From Pseudomonas nitroreducens TX1 (GTDB lineage Bacteria; Pseudomonadota; Gammaproteobacteria; Pseudomonadales; Pseudomonadaceae), in NCBI RefSeq assembly GCF_000313755.1, contig NZ_AMZB01000096.1, positions 1 through 44,659 on the forward strand: 44,659 nucleotides of DNA, given 5' to 3'. The notes below the pieces were generated by a model. It was not told where the DNA came from. It ran no database searches and worked only from the letters and a program-made list of their open reading frames with translations. How positions within the stretch are numbered: position 1 is the first letter of the stretch; every line of letters starts with the position of its first letter. Below are positions 24,482 through 33,235 of this stretch, in pieces. Made by a program: the position numbers and the translations under genes.

Positions 24482-25669
24482 TCAAAACAGTTCTACTTCG
24501 CCGGCGCTGAGGCTGGTCTGGGCGACCGGGTTGCTCAGGGGGCGGCCGAGCTCGGCGACTTCTTTGCGCAGGCGCTCGCCCCACTCGCCGGGCGGGCGGC
24601 CATCCAGCGCGCCGAGGCCGACGGCGAGGGCGCCGAGGCGGGCACTGTGCTTGCCGATTTGGCCGATCAGTTGGCTGCTCATGTCCTGGAACTGCAGGGC
24701 GGTGACCGCGGCGTTGACGCCCTCGCCCACTTCCAGGGAGATGCGGTCCAGCTCCTGCACCACCTTCACGGTGTGCTGGTTCATGGCGTCGAGGTCGTCG
24801 AGCATGGTCTGGATCTTCTTGCGTGAATCCAGGGCGAAGGTCATGTCCTTGTCGGCCAGTTGGCTGATGGCGCCTTCGGCGTCCTTGATCTCGCGGTAGA
24901 CCACGTCGACGTGCTCGCGTATGGCCTGGGAGAAGTGCGTGGAGCGGGTCGACAGTGCGCGCACCTCGTCGGCTACCACGGCGAAGCCGCGGCCGCTTTC
25001 GCCGGCGCGGGCGGCCTCGATGGCGGCGTTCAAGGCCAGCAGGTTGGTCTGCTTGGCGATGGCGTCCATGTCCTGGGTGGATTGCAGGATCTCGGCGATC
25101 TTGTGTGTCACGCGATCCATGCGCTCCACCAGCTGCTGCGAGGTGCGGCTGGTTTCCAGGGTGGCTTCGACGAACAGCCCGAGGGTTTCCTGGGTGGCGT
25201 GGATGAAGCGCTGGAAGTCGATGTCGTCATCCAGGTGGCCGCGTCCGTCGTAGCGTTCGATCAGCGAGTGAGACAAGCCGCGCTGAGTGTCGATGCGTTC
25301 GGCGAGGGCGTGGAAGCTGTCGGTCAGCTGGCGGATGGCCTGGTGCAGGAGGTTGTCGATCTGATGGGCGTGGCCGTTGAGCGAGCCCAGGTGGCCTTCC
25401 ACGGCTTCCTGCACGGGGCGCCATTGCGGCAGCTCGTCGCTGTGCGGGGCGGCGGCAGGCGCATCGGTGCCGGTTCTGCCGGGGCCGCGCAGCAGGCTGC
25501 TCAATACCAGGCTGGAGACCCAGCCCACCGGCAACATCCACCAGAAGGGCACACCGACCGCGCAGAGCGCTGCCACGACTATCCATGGCAGTGACTGGAT
25601 GACGAGGCGCCGCGGCCAATCCGGGCCGGTTCCTTGAACCGCCTGAGGGTTCAACTGTGAATCGCGCAT
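24482..25669 (-). CDS. cttP: CttP-like chemoreceptor without a periplasmic sensor domain
   Basis: A 395-residue receptor. Seen: two closely spaced TM segments (about 25-65: [20 protein letters not shown] and [16 protein letters not shown]) with only a short turn between, a helical region, then the signalling hairpin [20 protein letters not shown]. The C-terminus LSAGEVELF has no WEEF-type pentapeptide. It heads the Che2 block as PA0180 (cttP/mcpA) does in PAO1, where the product was linked to trichloroethylene taxis. The ligand, if any, is unknown. Confidence 0.85.
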   Translation of the reverse strand: MRDSQLNPQAVQGTGPDWPRRLVIQSLPWIVVAALCAVGVPFWWMLPVGWVSSLVLSSLLRGPGRTGTDAPAAAPHSDELPQWRPVQEAVEGHLGSLNGHAHQIDNLLHQAIRQLTDSFHALAERIDTQRGLSHSLIERYDGRGHLDDDIDFQRFIHATQETLGLFVEATLETSRTSQQLVERMDRVTHKIAEILQSTQDMDAIAKQTNLLALNAAIEAARAGESGRGFAVVADEVRALSTRSTHFSQAIREHVDVVYREIKDAEGAISQLADKDMTFALDSRKKIQTMLDDLDAMNQHTVKVVQELDRISLEVGEGVNAAVTALQFQDMSSQLIGQIGKHSARLGALAVGLGALDGRPPGEWGERLRKEVAELGRPLSNPVAQTSLSAGEVELF

Positions 25670-25753
25670 GCATGCACTCCATTGCCGGGCGCCGGTAACC
25701 GGGCCAAACGGCTGCTGACAGCATCTTGAGCAGGAATTCGGCCTAGCGATTTA

Positions 25754-25781
25754 AAACTAGAGGGCCGTTGGGTGATGTCAA
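25754..25781 (-). promoter_or_regulatory. Candidate promoter of the cttP-che2 operon
   Basis: On the minus strand TTGACA (plus 25776-25781) is followed after 16 bases by TAGTTT (plus 25754-25759), with an AT-rich stretch downstream. The -10 is weak. It is about 85 bases upstream of the receptor start. Confidence 0.4.
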
Positions 25782-26060
25782 ATTGACGGCACGTTCCCGT
25801 CGCACGGCATGGCCTTGATCTAGAGGGTTTTTCGCGGAATGACCGTTCATCGTGGCTGGTCGGATGGCGACGGGCGGTAGTGCGCAGACCTTGTGTGGCG
25901 CGGGCTGTAGCGATTTTTCGATGGCAAAACGTGCCGGTGGGAATGGCATCCGGAGCCACATCGACGGTGGAGAAAAGTGTTCCGCAACGGGGGCTGGATG
26001 TTTGGCGGGCCATGAGCGCGATTGCGCAGGTGGCGCGCTCCTGCAGGTGTCGAGGTGTGC
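25782..26060. other. Intergenic stretch with no recognisable gene
   Basis: Short open frames occur on both strands but lack Shine-Dalgarno sites and recognisable protein motifs. Nothing beyond ordinary noncoding DNA is seen. Confidence 0.5.
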
Positions 26061-26142
26061 GTAGGAGCGGACTCCGTCCGCGATCGACAGCCGGCCGCTG
26101 CGAGCAAGCCGGTTGCACACTGCCGACGGAGTCCGCTCCTAC
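26061..26142. repeat. REPIN of GTAGGAGCGG type
   Basis: GTAGGAGCGGACTCCGTC (26061-26078) and its exact 18-bp complement (26125-26142) face each other across 46 bases, just after the deaminase gene. Confidence 0.85.
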
Positions 26143-26154
26143 GACGGCTGACGC

Positions 26155-27513
26155 TTACAGCGTACCGAGCAGCTTGCGCGCCGCCTGGGTGTGGTCGGCG
26201 ATCAGGCGCTTGAGGTCGAGGCCTTCGACTTCGCCATCGATGACTCGCCAGCTACCGCCGATCATGATCCGGTCGGCCTTGTCGGCGCCGCACAGCAGCA
26301 GCGCGGACAGTGGGTCATGGCTGCCGGAGAAGCGCAGTTCGTCGAGCTTGAACAGCGCAAGGTCCGCCTGCTTGCCCACGGCCAGCTCGCCGATGTCGCT
26401 GCGGCCGATGAGTTTCGCCGAACCTCGGGTGGCCCAGCCCAGCGCGCGCTCCGGGGTGATCTGCTCGGCGCCATAGCGCAGGCGCTGGATGTACAGGGCC
26501 TGACGGGCTTCGAGGATCATGTTGGAGGCGTCGTTGGAGGCCGAGCCGTCCACGCCGATGCCCACCGGCGCGCCGGCTTCTTCCAGGGCCACGGTGGGGC
26601 AGATGCCCGAGGCCAGGCGCATGTTCGAGCTGGGACAATGGCAGACGCCGGTGCCGGCTTCGCCCAGGCGGCGGATTTCCTCGTCGTTGAAGTGGATACC
26701 GTGGGCCAGCCAGGTGCGCGGGCCGAGCCAGCCGACGCTGTCCAGGTAATCCACGGTGCGCTGGCCGAAGCGCTGCAGGCAGAAGTCTTCCTCGTCGAGG
26801 GTTTCGGCGAGGTGGGTGTGCAGGCGCACGTCCTCGCGCTCGGCCAGTTCGGCGCTGGCGCGCATGATTTCCGGGGTCACCGAGAAGGGCGAGCAGGGTG
26901 CCAGGGCGATCTGCACCTGGGCGCCGTCGCCGCGCTGGTGGTACTCGCTGATCAGGCGCTGGCTGTCGTCGAGGATGGCTACGGCGCTCTGCACGGTCTG
27001 CTGTGGCGGCAGGCCGCCGTCGGCTTCGCCCAGGCTCATGGAACCACGGGTGAGCATGGCGCGCATGCCCAGTTCGGTGACCACGCCAGCCTGCACGTCG
27101 ATGGCCTGCTCCAGGCCATCGGGGAACAGGTAGTGGTGGTCGGCGGCGGTGGTGCAGCCCGAGAGCAGCAGTTCGGCCAGGGCCACCTTGGTCGCCACCG
27201 CCAGCTGGTCGGGGGTCAGGCGCGCCCACACCGGGTAGAGGGTCTTCAGCCAGGGGAACAACGGCTGGTTCACCACCGGCGCCCAGGCGCGGGTGAGGGT
27301 CTGGTAGAAGTGGTGGTGGGTGTTGATCAGGCCGGGCGTCAGCACGTGCTGGCTGGCGTCGAAGGTCTGCTGGACGGGAGCCGAGGGCTGCTGGCCGGCT
27401 GCGACCAGTTCGACGATGCGGCCGTCCTGGACGACGATGCCGCCACGGGCGTCCTGATCGTTAGCGGTGAAGATGGCCAGCGGGTTGCGCAGCCAGAGAC
27501 GCGGGGAGGACAT
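26155..27513 (-). CDS. 8-oxoguanine deaminase (amidohydrolase)
   Basis: A 452-residue amidohydrolase-superfamily deaminase, the length of PA0142, which was shown to deaminate 8-oxoguanine to urate-type products. Seen: the metal-site HxH in GLINTHHHFYQTL (His66/His68), CSPFSVTPEIM, LHTHLAETLDEE, WLAHGIHF, and GVDGSASNDASNM with the catalytic Asp. The ATG at 27513 has a GGAGAA site; the longer open frame upstream is spurious. Relatives are often annotated as AtzB-like or guanine deaminase. It fits the purine theme with xdhABC. Confidence 0.88.
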   Translation of the reverse strand: MSSPRLWLRNPLAIFTANDQDARGGIVVQDGRIVELVAAGQQPSAPVQQTFDASQHVLTPGLINTHHHFYQTLTRAWAPVVNQPLFPWLKTLYPVWARLTPDQLAVATKVALAELLLSGCTTAADHHYLFPDGLEQAIDVQAGVVTELGMRAMLTRGSMSLGEADGGLPPQQTVQSAVAILDDSQRLISEYHQRGDGAQVQIALAPCSPFSVTPEIMRASAELAEREDVRLHTHLAETLDEEDFCLQRFGQRTVDYLDSVGWLGPRTWLAHGIHFNDEEIRRLGEAGTGVCHCPSSNMRLASGICPTVALEEAGAPVGIGVDGSASNDASNMILEARQALYIQRLRYGAEQITPERALGWATRGSAKLIGRSDIGELAVGKQADLALFKLDELRFSGSHDPLSALLLCGADKADRIMIGGSWRVIDGEVEGLDLKRLIADHTQAARKLLGTL

Positions 27514-27613
27514 GGATGAATTCTCCAAACGGACGGAGCCGTTCGTTCGAGTCGGCTCCATGGGTTCATGGGAAGCCAGCTCAGTGTTCACCCTGTCTGC
27601 TGATCCAGGTTCG

Positions 27614-27654
27614 CTGACTCGAAAGTCAGGCGTGGGCGCATGGTAGCGCCCACG
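27614..27654. terminator. Two tandem stem-loops between SDR and deaminase genes
   Basis: CTGACT-CGAA-AGTCAG (27614-27629; a TTCG loop on the minus strand) and CGTGGGCGC/GCGCCCACG (27631-27654, 6-base loop). There is no T run, so it may be a transcript-end or processing structure rather than a classical terminator. Confidence 0.5.
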
Positions 27655-27664
27655 GCGCTGCTCG

Positions 27665-28348
27665 TCACCAGTCGATCGTCGTTCCCTGGTAATCCAGGTA
27701 GAACTGCCCACCACGGCCGGCGTGGTTTTCGACCTGGTCGACGAGGCCTTTGACGCTGGTCTGCACGTCCAGCGGCGCGGACTCCCCACCCATGTCGGTG
27801 CGCACCCAGCCCGGATGCAGGTTGAGTACCGTGATACCGGCATCGCCCAGCTCGACGACGAAGCTGCGGCTCAGCGAATTGAGCGCCGCCTTGCTCGCGC
27901 GGTACAGCGCCATGCCGCCGGAGACGTTGCCAGCCACGCTGCCCAGCTCGGAGGTCATGAAGGCCAGCACGCCGCTGTCCGCGTTCAGCCGCGGCAGCAG
28001 GCGCTCGGCCAGGCGCAGCGGGGCGATGGCGTTGACCATGAACAACTGGCCGATATCGGCGAGGCTGGCATCGATGGCCGACTGGTGCGCCGGGCCGTAG
28101 ATGCCGGCGTTGATGAAGAGGAGGTCGAAGCGCGAGCCGGCCAGGGCCTCGGCGAGGCGGTCCTGGGAGTGGACGTCGTCCAGCAGCAGGGCTTCCACCC
28201 GCACCGGCAGCTTGGCCAGCTCGCCGGGATGGGCAGCATCGCGCACGGTGGCGGTGACGTCCCAGCCGCGGTCCAGCAGCTCGCGCACCAGGCCCAGGCC
28301 GAGGCCGCGCGAGGCACCAATGATCAGGGCGGATTTCGGGGTGGTCAT
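27665..28348 (-). CDS. Short-chain dehydrogenase/reductase
   Basis: A 227-residue classical SDR. Seen: the cofactor loop LIIGASRGLGLGLVREL, LFINAGIYGP (NAG motif), the catalytic Ser region MTSELGSVAG, YRASKAALN (YxxxK, with Tyr and Lys) and HPGWVRTDMGG. The ATG at 28348 has an AGGAGCC site. It is similar to C-factor/CsgA-like SDRs. The substrate is unknown, and no operon link to the deaminase is evident. Confidence 0.88.
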   Translation of the reverse strand: MTTPKSALIIGASRGLGLGLVRELLDRGWDVTATVRDAAHPGELAKLPVRVEALLLDDVHSQDRLAEALAGSRFDLLFINAGIYGPAHQSAIDASLADIGQLFMVNAIAPLRLAERLLPRLNADSGVLAFMTSELGSVAGNVSGGMALYRASKAALNSLSRSFVVELGDAGITVLNLHPGWVRTDMGGESAPLDVQTSVKGLVDQVENHAGRGGQFYLDYQGTTIDW

Positions 28349-28418
28349 GGCGAGGCTCCTGTGGGTGACGGGAAGGGTCAAGGATAACCCAGCCGCAGCG
28401 CCTGCCGGCGCAAACGAC

Positions 28419-28477
28419 AAGGCCCGGCAGATGCCGGGCCTTGTGGATAAAAAGCCCCGGAGAGTGTGCGCCGGGGC
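28419..28477 (-). terminator. Terminator pair after the MHS transporter
   Basis: On the minus strand GCCCCGG/CCGGGGC (28454-28477) is followed by TTTTTA, a good intrinsic terminator. A second stem, AAGGCCCGGC/GCCGGGCCTT (28419-28442), follows. Confidence 0.85.
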
Positions 28478-28494
28478 CCGGGCAAGAAGCCCAG

Positions 28495-29802
28495 TCAGTC
28501 GGTGGTGATCCTCGAGTGCTTCTGGGTGTCTTTCATGGTCACGTAGACCAGCAGCGAGCAGGCGATGCACGCGGTGACGTACCAGTAGAAGCCGCTCTCC
28601 ATGCCGATGCTCTTGAACCACAGCGCCACGTATTCCGCGGTACCGCCGAAGATCGATACGGTCAGCGCGTAGGGCAGGCCCACGCCCAGGGCGCGGATCT
28701 CGGTGGGGAACAGCTCGGCCTTCACCACGGCGTTGATCGAGGTGTAGCCGCTGACGATGACCAGCGCGGCCATGATCAGGAAGAACGCGCCCCACCAGGT
28801 GTCGATGGTGTGCAGGGTGCTGAGGATCGGGTAGGTGAAGACGGTGCCCAGTACGCCGAAGGCGATCAGGATCGGGCGGCGGCCGATCTTGTCCGACAGC
28901 GCGCCGACGATGGGCTGCAGCAGCATGAACAGGAACAGGGTGGCCGCCGAGATCATGGTCGAGTCGGTCTTGCTCATGCCCACCGTGTTCACCAGGTACT
29001 TCTGCATGTAGGTGGTGTAGGTGTAGAAGGCCAGGGTGCCGCCCATGGTCAGGCCGACCACGGTGAGCACTTCCTTGGGATGGCGCAGCAGGGCACGAAG
29101 CAGGCTTTCCTTGGGCTCTTCCTTCTTCTTGGTGAAGGACTCGGTCTCCTCCATGCCGCGACGCAGGAACATGGCGACGACCGCGCACAGCGCGCCGATG
29201 AAGAACGGCACACGCCAGCCCCAGCTTTCCAGCTGTTCGACGGTCAGGGTCTGCTGCAGCACGATCAGCACCGCCAGGGCGATGAGCTGGCCGGAGATCA
29301 GGGTCACGTACTGGAAGCTGGAGAAGAAGCCGCGCTGTTCCTTGTTGGCCATCTCGCTCAGGTAGGTCGCGGACGTGCCGTATTCGCCGCCGACCGATAG
29401 GCCCTGCAGCAGGCGCGCGAGCACCAGCAGGATCGGCGCGCCGACGCCGATGGTTTCATAGCTGGGGGTCAGGGCGATGATCAGCGAGCCGAAGCACATC
29501 AGCAGGACCGAGGCCAGCAGGGCGGCCTTGCGGCCTTTGCGGTCGGCGTAGATGCCCATCAGCCAGCCGCCGATCGGGCGCATCAGGAAGCCCACGGCGA
29601 AGATCGCGGCGGTGTTCAGCAACTGGGCGGTCATGTCGCCCTGGGGGAAGAATGCCTTGGCGAAGTACAGCGAGAAGGCGGCGTAGACGTACCAGTCGTA
29701 CCACTCGACCAGGTTGCCCACCGAGCCACTGAAGATCGACTTGATGCGCTGGGAAGTCGTGCGGGGTGCGGCAGAAGCGGAGACGGCGCTTGCGCTATCC
29801 AT
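28495..29802 (-). CDS. MFS transporter of the metabolite:H+ symporter family (KgtP/PcaT-like)
   Basis: A 435-residue, 12-TM permease. Seen: the MHS signature SGNLVEWYDWYVY-like start (GSVGNLVEWYDWYVYAAFSL), RPIGGWLMGIYADRKGRK between TM2 and TM3, GLSVGGEYGTSATYLSE, and SDKIGRRPIL in the second half. The family carries 2-oxoglutarate, dicarboxylates and related acids with protons. Closest by eye are KgtP and PcaT; I cannot choose between them. The ATG at 29802 has an AGAGGAA site. The AraC gene lies upstream on the same strand. Confidence 0.88.
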   Translation of the reverse strand: MDSASAVSASAAPRTTSQRIKSIFSGSVGNLVEWYDWYVYAAFSLYFAKAFFPQGDMTAQLLNTAAIFAVGFLMRPIGGWLMGIYADRKGRKAALLASVLLMCFGSLIIALTPSYETIGVGAPILLVLARLLQGLSVGGEYGTSATYLSEMANKEQRGFFSSFQYVTLISGQLIALAVLIVLQQTLTVEQLESWGWRVPFFIGALCAVVAMFLRRGMEETESFTKKKEEPKESLLRALLRHPKEVLTVVGLTMGGTLAFYTYTTYMQKYLVNTVGMSKTDSTMISAATLFLFMLLQPIVGALSDKIGRRPILIAFGVLGTVFTYPILSTLHTIDTWWGAFFLIMAALVIVSGYTSINAVVKAELFPTEIRALGVGLPYALTVSIFGGTAEYVALWFKSIGMESGFYWYVTACIACSLLVYVTMKDTQKHSRITTD

Positions 29803-30026
29803 GGGTATTCCTCTTGTCGTTGTTGTCGTCAGGCGTGCGGACTGCTCGAAACGTCACGCCGGCGCGCCGCGAGGGCGGCGCAGTGTCGAGGGCGATAGCA
29901 GGCAGCGTGCCAAGGCGCGAAAGCCGCGTGGCAGAAGGGTTTCAGTGGTTTTCTGTCGGGTGATGGCAGGCGAAGCGGCGCCGATTGGCGCGGGTGTTGA
30001 GCGGAAATCCGCCGATGCATGTATCT
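29803..30026. other. Upstream region of the MHS transporter, no gene seen
   Basis: Noncoding DNA with a small GCGGAAATCCGC palindrome near 30001-30012. No convincing promoter was read. The remainder of the gap to 30203 is REP DNA. Confidence 0.4.
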
Positions 30027-30184
30027 GTAGGAGCGAGCTTGCTCGCGAACGAATTTCCCGGCGGCACGAGATTGGGCGGCTCGCTCCTACACAAGACGCT
30101 GCGGCGCGGGAGCCAACCCATCGCGGACGAAGTCCGCTCCTACGGGTGGGTGGGCTTTGGGTAGGAGCGGACTGCCTCCGCGAT
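30027..30184. repeat. Cluster of four REP units
   Basis: GTAGGAGCGAGCTTGCTCGC (from 30027), CTCGCTCCTAC (30080-30090), TCGCGGACGAAGTCCGCTCC (from 30121) and GTAGGAGCGGACTGCCTCCG (from 30161). Units one and two, and three and four, are opposed. Two REP subtypes are mixed in one array. Confidence 0.8.
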
Positions 30185-30203
30185 CGGCATCCGCCGGCAC
30201 GGT

Positions 30204-31001
30204 CTACCTCTGCCGGAACAGGTCGCCGGGCGTAAACCCGAACAACCCCTTGAACGACGCGATGTACGCCGAGGTGGAGTCGTACCCGCAATCCAGCGCC
30301 GCCGCCGTCACACTGTCTCCGGCTTCGAGCGAGCCGAGGGAAGCGAGCAGGCGCTGGCGCTGGCGCCACAGGCGGAAGGTCATACCGGTCTCGCGCTGGA
30401 ACAGTCGTGACAGGGTCTTCTCCGAGGTGCCGATGCGCTGTGCCCAGTCACCCAGGGTGTGGCTGTCCGTCGGGTGGTCGATCAGCGTCTGGCACAACTG
30501 CAGCAGGCGACCCTCCTGCGGCATCGGCAGGGAGAAGGCTACCTCCGGCAGGTCGCGCAGCTGGTCCAGCAGCACTTCCACCATGCGTGATTCGGCGCTG
30601 TCGCCCTGTGGATAATCCACCGGCAGCTCGCAGAAGCTCTTGATCAGCTCACGCGCCAGCGGCGTCACTTCCAGCACCCGGCAGCGATCCGGCGCCCACC
30701 GGCAGGCGTCATCGCGAATGTACAAGCTGCGCATTTCCGCCTGGGTCGAAGTCACCACTTCATGGTCGAGGAAGGCCGGAATCCAGATGGCCCGCTGCGG
30801 TGGCGCGAAGAAGCTGCCTTCGGCCGTGTGTACACCCAGCACCCCGGTGATGGCGTAGGACAGCTGCACCCAGGCGTGATGGTGCTTGCTGGTCCAGGAG
30901 CCCGCGCGCAAACGCTCGGCGCGCGCATAGACCGGCCGCGGCAGGCGGTCGAGTACCGGGATCAGGCGTTGCAGTTCGGGGGCTTGTCCTTTCATCGGCA
31001 T
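30204..31001 (-). CDS. AraC family transcriptional regulator
   Basis: A 265-residue regulator: an N-terminal cupin-like sensing domain (about 15-110, with ASWTSKHHHAWVQLSYAITG) and a C-terminal double HTH (about 165-262) with LGDWAQRIGTSEKTLSRLFQ and AALDCGYDSTSAYIASFKGLFG, then TPGDLFR. The start is either ATG at 31001 or two codons later; neither has a good SD. It may control the downstream transporter or the divergent tsx-like gene (inference). Confidence 0.85.
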   Translation of the reverse strand: MPMKGQAPELQRLIPVLDRLPRPVYARAERLRAGSWTSKHHHAWVQLSYAITGVLGVHTAEGSFFAPPQRAIWIPAFLDHEVVTSTQAEMRSLYIRDDACRWAPDRCRVLEVTPLARELIKSFCELPVDYPQGDSAESRMVEVLLDQLRDLPEVAFSLPMPQEGRLLQLCQTLIDHPTDSHTLGDWAQRIGTSEKTLSRLFQRETGMTFRLWRQRQRLLASLGSLEAGDSVTAAALDCGYDSTSAYIASFKGLFGFTPGDLFRQR

Positions 31002-31464
31002 AACTTTGGAAAATATCGCTGGAGCATCGGAGTCTGGCAGGCCGCCTCCTTCGCCTCAAGTGGGTTTAAAGACGTTGTCGGCCCGAACGACGGCGTTCGA
31101 ACCCTGCAGGATGCAGCCGACAGCGCGACCGCCCAGCGGCCCGAGGCACTCTGACAGGTGTGGTGAAGGGGCTTGTCTGGCATTATCCGCGCCCGGAAAA
31201 ACGCGTGGTGTGTCCCGACGGCTGTTGTGTAGATTTCCCACAAGAGAGTTGTATACATAATTTTTGTTGATTCATTTCAACCCATGTTTTTCATGTATCC
31301 AATCTTCTGGTCGGTGATCGCCATTCCCGTGCTTGATGCTGGAGCCGATGCCCTCGAAACAGGCGAAGTTGTCCTGCGAGTCAGGAAATGGCTCGGCCCG
31401 CGCACCTGCGTCTTACCTGCCAAAGGAGCGGATCCCAAGGGGTTCGTCATAAAAGTGGAACATC
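31002..31464. other. AraC to tsx intergenic region
   Basis: A 570-base gap (with the entry at 31465) lacking a supported gene. It includes an AT-rich stretch around 31235-31300 with TTGTATACATAA (31249-31260) and GTTGA/TCAAC arms nearby, which may form the divergent promoters. A 74-codon frame at 31284-31508 has no SD and no recognisable motifs. Confidence 0.45.
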
Positions 31465-31511
31465 TGGTCAGGATTGGCGCCAATCTTGCTTTTCCTCGCC
31501 AGGCCTGACCA
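31465..31511 (+). promoter_or_regulatory. Candidate operator upstream of the tsx-like gene
   Basis: GATTGGCGCCAATC (31472-31485) is a perfect 14-base palindrome. It is flanked by TGGTCAGG (31465-31472) and CCTGACCA (31504-31511), whose TGACCA/TGGTCA cores resemble RutR half-sites. They are 62-108 bases before the start codon. Confidence 0.4.
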
Positions 31512-31572
31512 ACCGGACAGGTTCCACCGACAATTAAAAACGCAACACGACTGCACTGATTAGGAGCAACGC

Positions 31573-32409
31573 ATGACTCGCACTCTCGCATCCCTGCTGC
31601 TCGCCGGCGGGCTGCTCGCGGCCGGGCAGGCCATGGCTGGCGGTGAAGACCTGACCCCGGCCCCGGCCGTCAACGATGGCCCGCTGATCTGGCACAACGA
31701 AAGCCTGACCTACCTGTGGGGCAAGAACTTCAAGGTAGACCCGCCGATCCAGCAGACCTTCACCTTCGAGAGTGCGAGCGCCTGGACCTGGGGCGACATC
31801 TGGTTCTTCGTCGACCAGATCAACTACAACGGCAAGGAAAGCGCCACCAACGGCAAGAACACCTACTACGGCGAGTTCAGCCCGCGCCTGTCGTTCGGCA
31901 AGATCACCGGCACCGACCTGTCCTTCGGCCCGGTCAAGGACGTGTTGCTGGCAACCACCTACGAGTTTGGCGAAGGCGACGTCGAGTCCTACCTGGTCGG
32001 CCCGGGCTTCGACCTGGCGCTGCCGGGCTTCGATTACTTCCAGCTGAACTTCTACTACCGCAAGCCCGACGGCAACCGCGTGCCGTCCGGCGCCTGGCAG
32101 ATCACCCCGGCCTGGGCCATCACCATCCCGGTGGGCAATTCCGACATCCTGTTCGACGGCTTCATGGACTGGGTCGTGAACAACAAGGATGCCAGCTCCA
32201 GCCACCGCAACCAGTCGGACTACCACGCCAACCTGCACTTCAACCCGCAGGTCAAGTACGACCTGGGCAAGTCCCTGGGTTACGAGGCGAAGCACCTGTA
32301 TGTAGGTATCGAGTACGACTACTGGTCCGACAAGTACGGCATCAAGGATTCGCAGTACTTCACCACCGACCAGAACACCGTCAGCGCGCTGGTCAAGTAC
32401 CACTTCTGA
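31573..32409 (+). CDS. Tsx-like outer-membrane nucleoside channel protein
   Basis: A 278-residue outer-membrane beta-barrel with a signal peptide (MTRTLASLLLAGGLLAAGQA, then MAGGE). Seen: ESLTYLWGKNF, FTFESASAWTWGDIWFF, and EFSPRLSFGKITGTDLSFGP, which aligns well with E. coli Tsx EIEPRFS..TDLSFGP, plus a terminal Phe in LVKYHF as expected for barrel insertion. It probably admits nucleosides or nucleobases. AGGAG precedes the ATG. Next to a RutR-like regulator and near purine enzymes, it is likely the outer-membrane entry step. Confidence 0.88.
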   Translation: MTRTLASLLLAGGLLAAGQAMAGGEDLTPAPAVNDGPLIWHNESLTYLWGKNFKVDPPIQQTFTFESASAWTWGDIWFFVDQINYNGKESATNGKNTYYGEFSPRLSFGKITGTDLSFGPVKDVLLATTYEFGEGDVESYLVGPGFDLALPGFDYFQLNFYYRKPDGNRVPSGAWQITPAWAITIPVGNSDILFDGFMDWVVNNKDASSSHRNQSDYHANLHFNPQVKYDLGKSLGYEAKHLYVGIEYDYWSDKYGIKDSQYFTTDQNTVSALVKYHF

Positions 32410-32417
32410 TGCACTCG

Positions 32418-32443
32418 ACGACCCCGCCGCCCGGCGGGGTCGT
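32418..32443 (+). terminator. Stem-loop after the tsx-like gene
   Basis: ACGACCCCGCC/GGCGGGGTCGT arms (11 bp, exact) with a 4-base loop, 9 bases after the stop. There is no T run behind it. Confidence 0.65.
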
Positions 32444-32594
32444 TGTCTCCGGCACTGCCCCTTCTTCGCTCCAGTCCCTTTGCTCTCACAAAATTCGGAA
32501 ATTGCCGACGCTCTATCCCGGTCACGGCCAATTGGTCGCGGGCGCCCGTGCCTCTAGCGTTGCCTCTCCTTGCTTCACCATGGAGATTCGAGCA

Positions 32595-33077
32595 ATGAAA
32601 AGATTGTTGATCTTGGCAATCGCCGTGAGCGTCAGTGCGCCGTTGCTGGCTGCGCCTGTGGCGCAGGACGGCGTTCCGTCCACCAAGGTTCACAAAGAAA
32701 CGCATGCCGGTGGCTTCTACCAGGACGTAGTTGTCCGGGCCCAGCCGGCCGTGCCGCAGGAGCCCGAGAAGGAGCACAAGGCCGTGGTCGCAACCACGGA
32801 GTGCGCCCCTCTCTGGGGGGGCGGCAAGTCTGACGAGCAACCGCAGCAGGCCCGCAACACCGCAGGAATCGAGGAGGAGAACCGTGATGGCGCGGCCATC
32901 GTTCCGGTTCCGGACGGTTGTGCAGGCCTGGGGCTGAGTCGTCCGCTGTACGGCAATATGTCCGTGGGCGCAGCTGTCGGCATCGGCGCCGCGATCGTCG
33001 CGGTGGGTGCTGCCATCGGCAACCATGGTGGCGGTGGTCACCACAGCTCGTCCGGTACCACGGGTACCACCAAGTAA
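32595..33077 (+). CDS. Small secreted protein with a glycine/histidine-rich tail, unknown
   Basis: A 160-residue protein. Seen: a signal peptide (MKRLLILAIAVSVSAPLLAA), a polar middle rich in Glu/Gln/Pro with two Cys (TTECAPLWGGG and PDGCAGLG), then a hydrophobic Ala/Gly segment (VGAAVGIGAAIVAVGAAIG) and a tail NHGGGGHHSSSGTTGTTK. The ATG at 32595 has GGAG nine bases upstream. The hydrophobic segment looks like a glycine-zipper or membrane helix. I do not recognise the family. The two Cys may form a disulfide, and the His/Gly tail might bind metal (inference). Confidence 0.7.
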   Translation: MKRLLILAIAVSVSAPLLAAPVAQDGVPSTKVHKETHAGGFYQDVVVRAQPAVPQEPEKEHKAVVATTECAPLWGGGKSDEQPQQARNTAGIEEENRDGAAIVPVPDGCAGLGLSRPLYGNMSVGAAVGIGAAIVAVGAAIGNHGGGGHHSSSGTTGTTK

Positions 33078-33235
33078 GGGTTTCCCCGGCGCTCGCCGGG
33101 GCAGGGCCGCTTGCCGGCGGGGATTGGTTGCCAGGCTGGCATCGGTTCCCGCCCTTTTTCATGCCTTATGCTTGAATCCCGCCACCCGCCTGGGTTATCC
33201 ATGCAGCGCCCCCGCTCAATGCACGGACAACCCGC

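Noticed and set aside
25782..25810. A sigma54-like GG/GC pair upstream of the Che2 block
   Set aside because: The spacing between the GG and GC elements is 12 bases instead of 10 and it points away from the operon.
25743..26120. ORFs of 70-198 codons downstream of the 8-oxoguanine deaminase
   Set aside because: No start signals and composition matching shifted frames of GC-rich DNA, with REP sequence inside.
28443..28451. Isolated perfect DnaA box (TGTGGATAA) near the transporter terminator
   Set aside because: A single site that overlaps the spacer between two terminator stems; the cluster at 34.5 kb is the one worth testing.
30027..30184. The REP cluster as a CRISPR array
   Set aside because: Units alternate in orientation, differ in sequence and have irregular spacing; there are no cas genes.
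31284..31508. A 74-codon ORF in the AraC-tsx gap
   Set aside because: No Shine-Dalgarno, no family features, and an opposing frame of similar quality; treated as noncoding.
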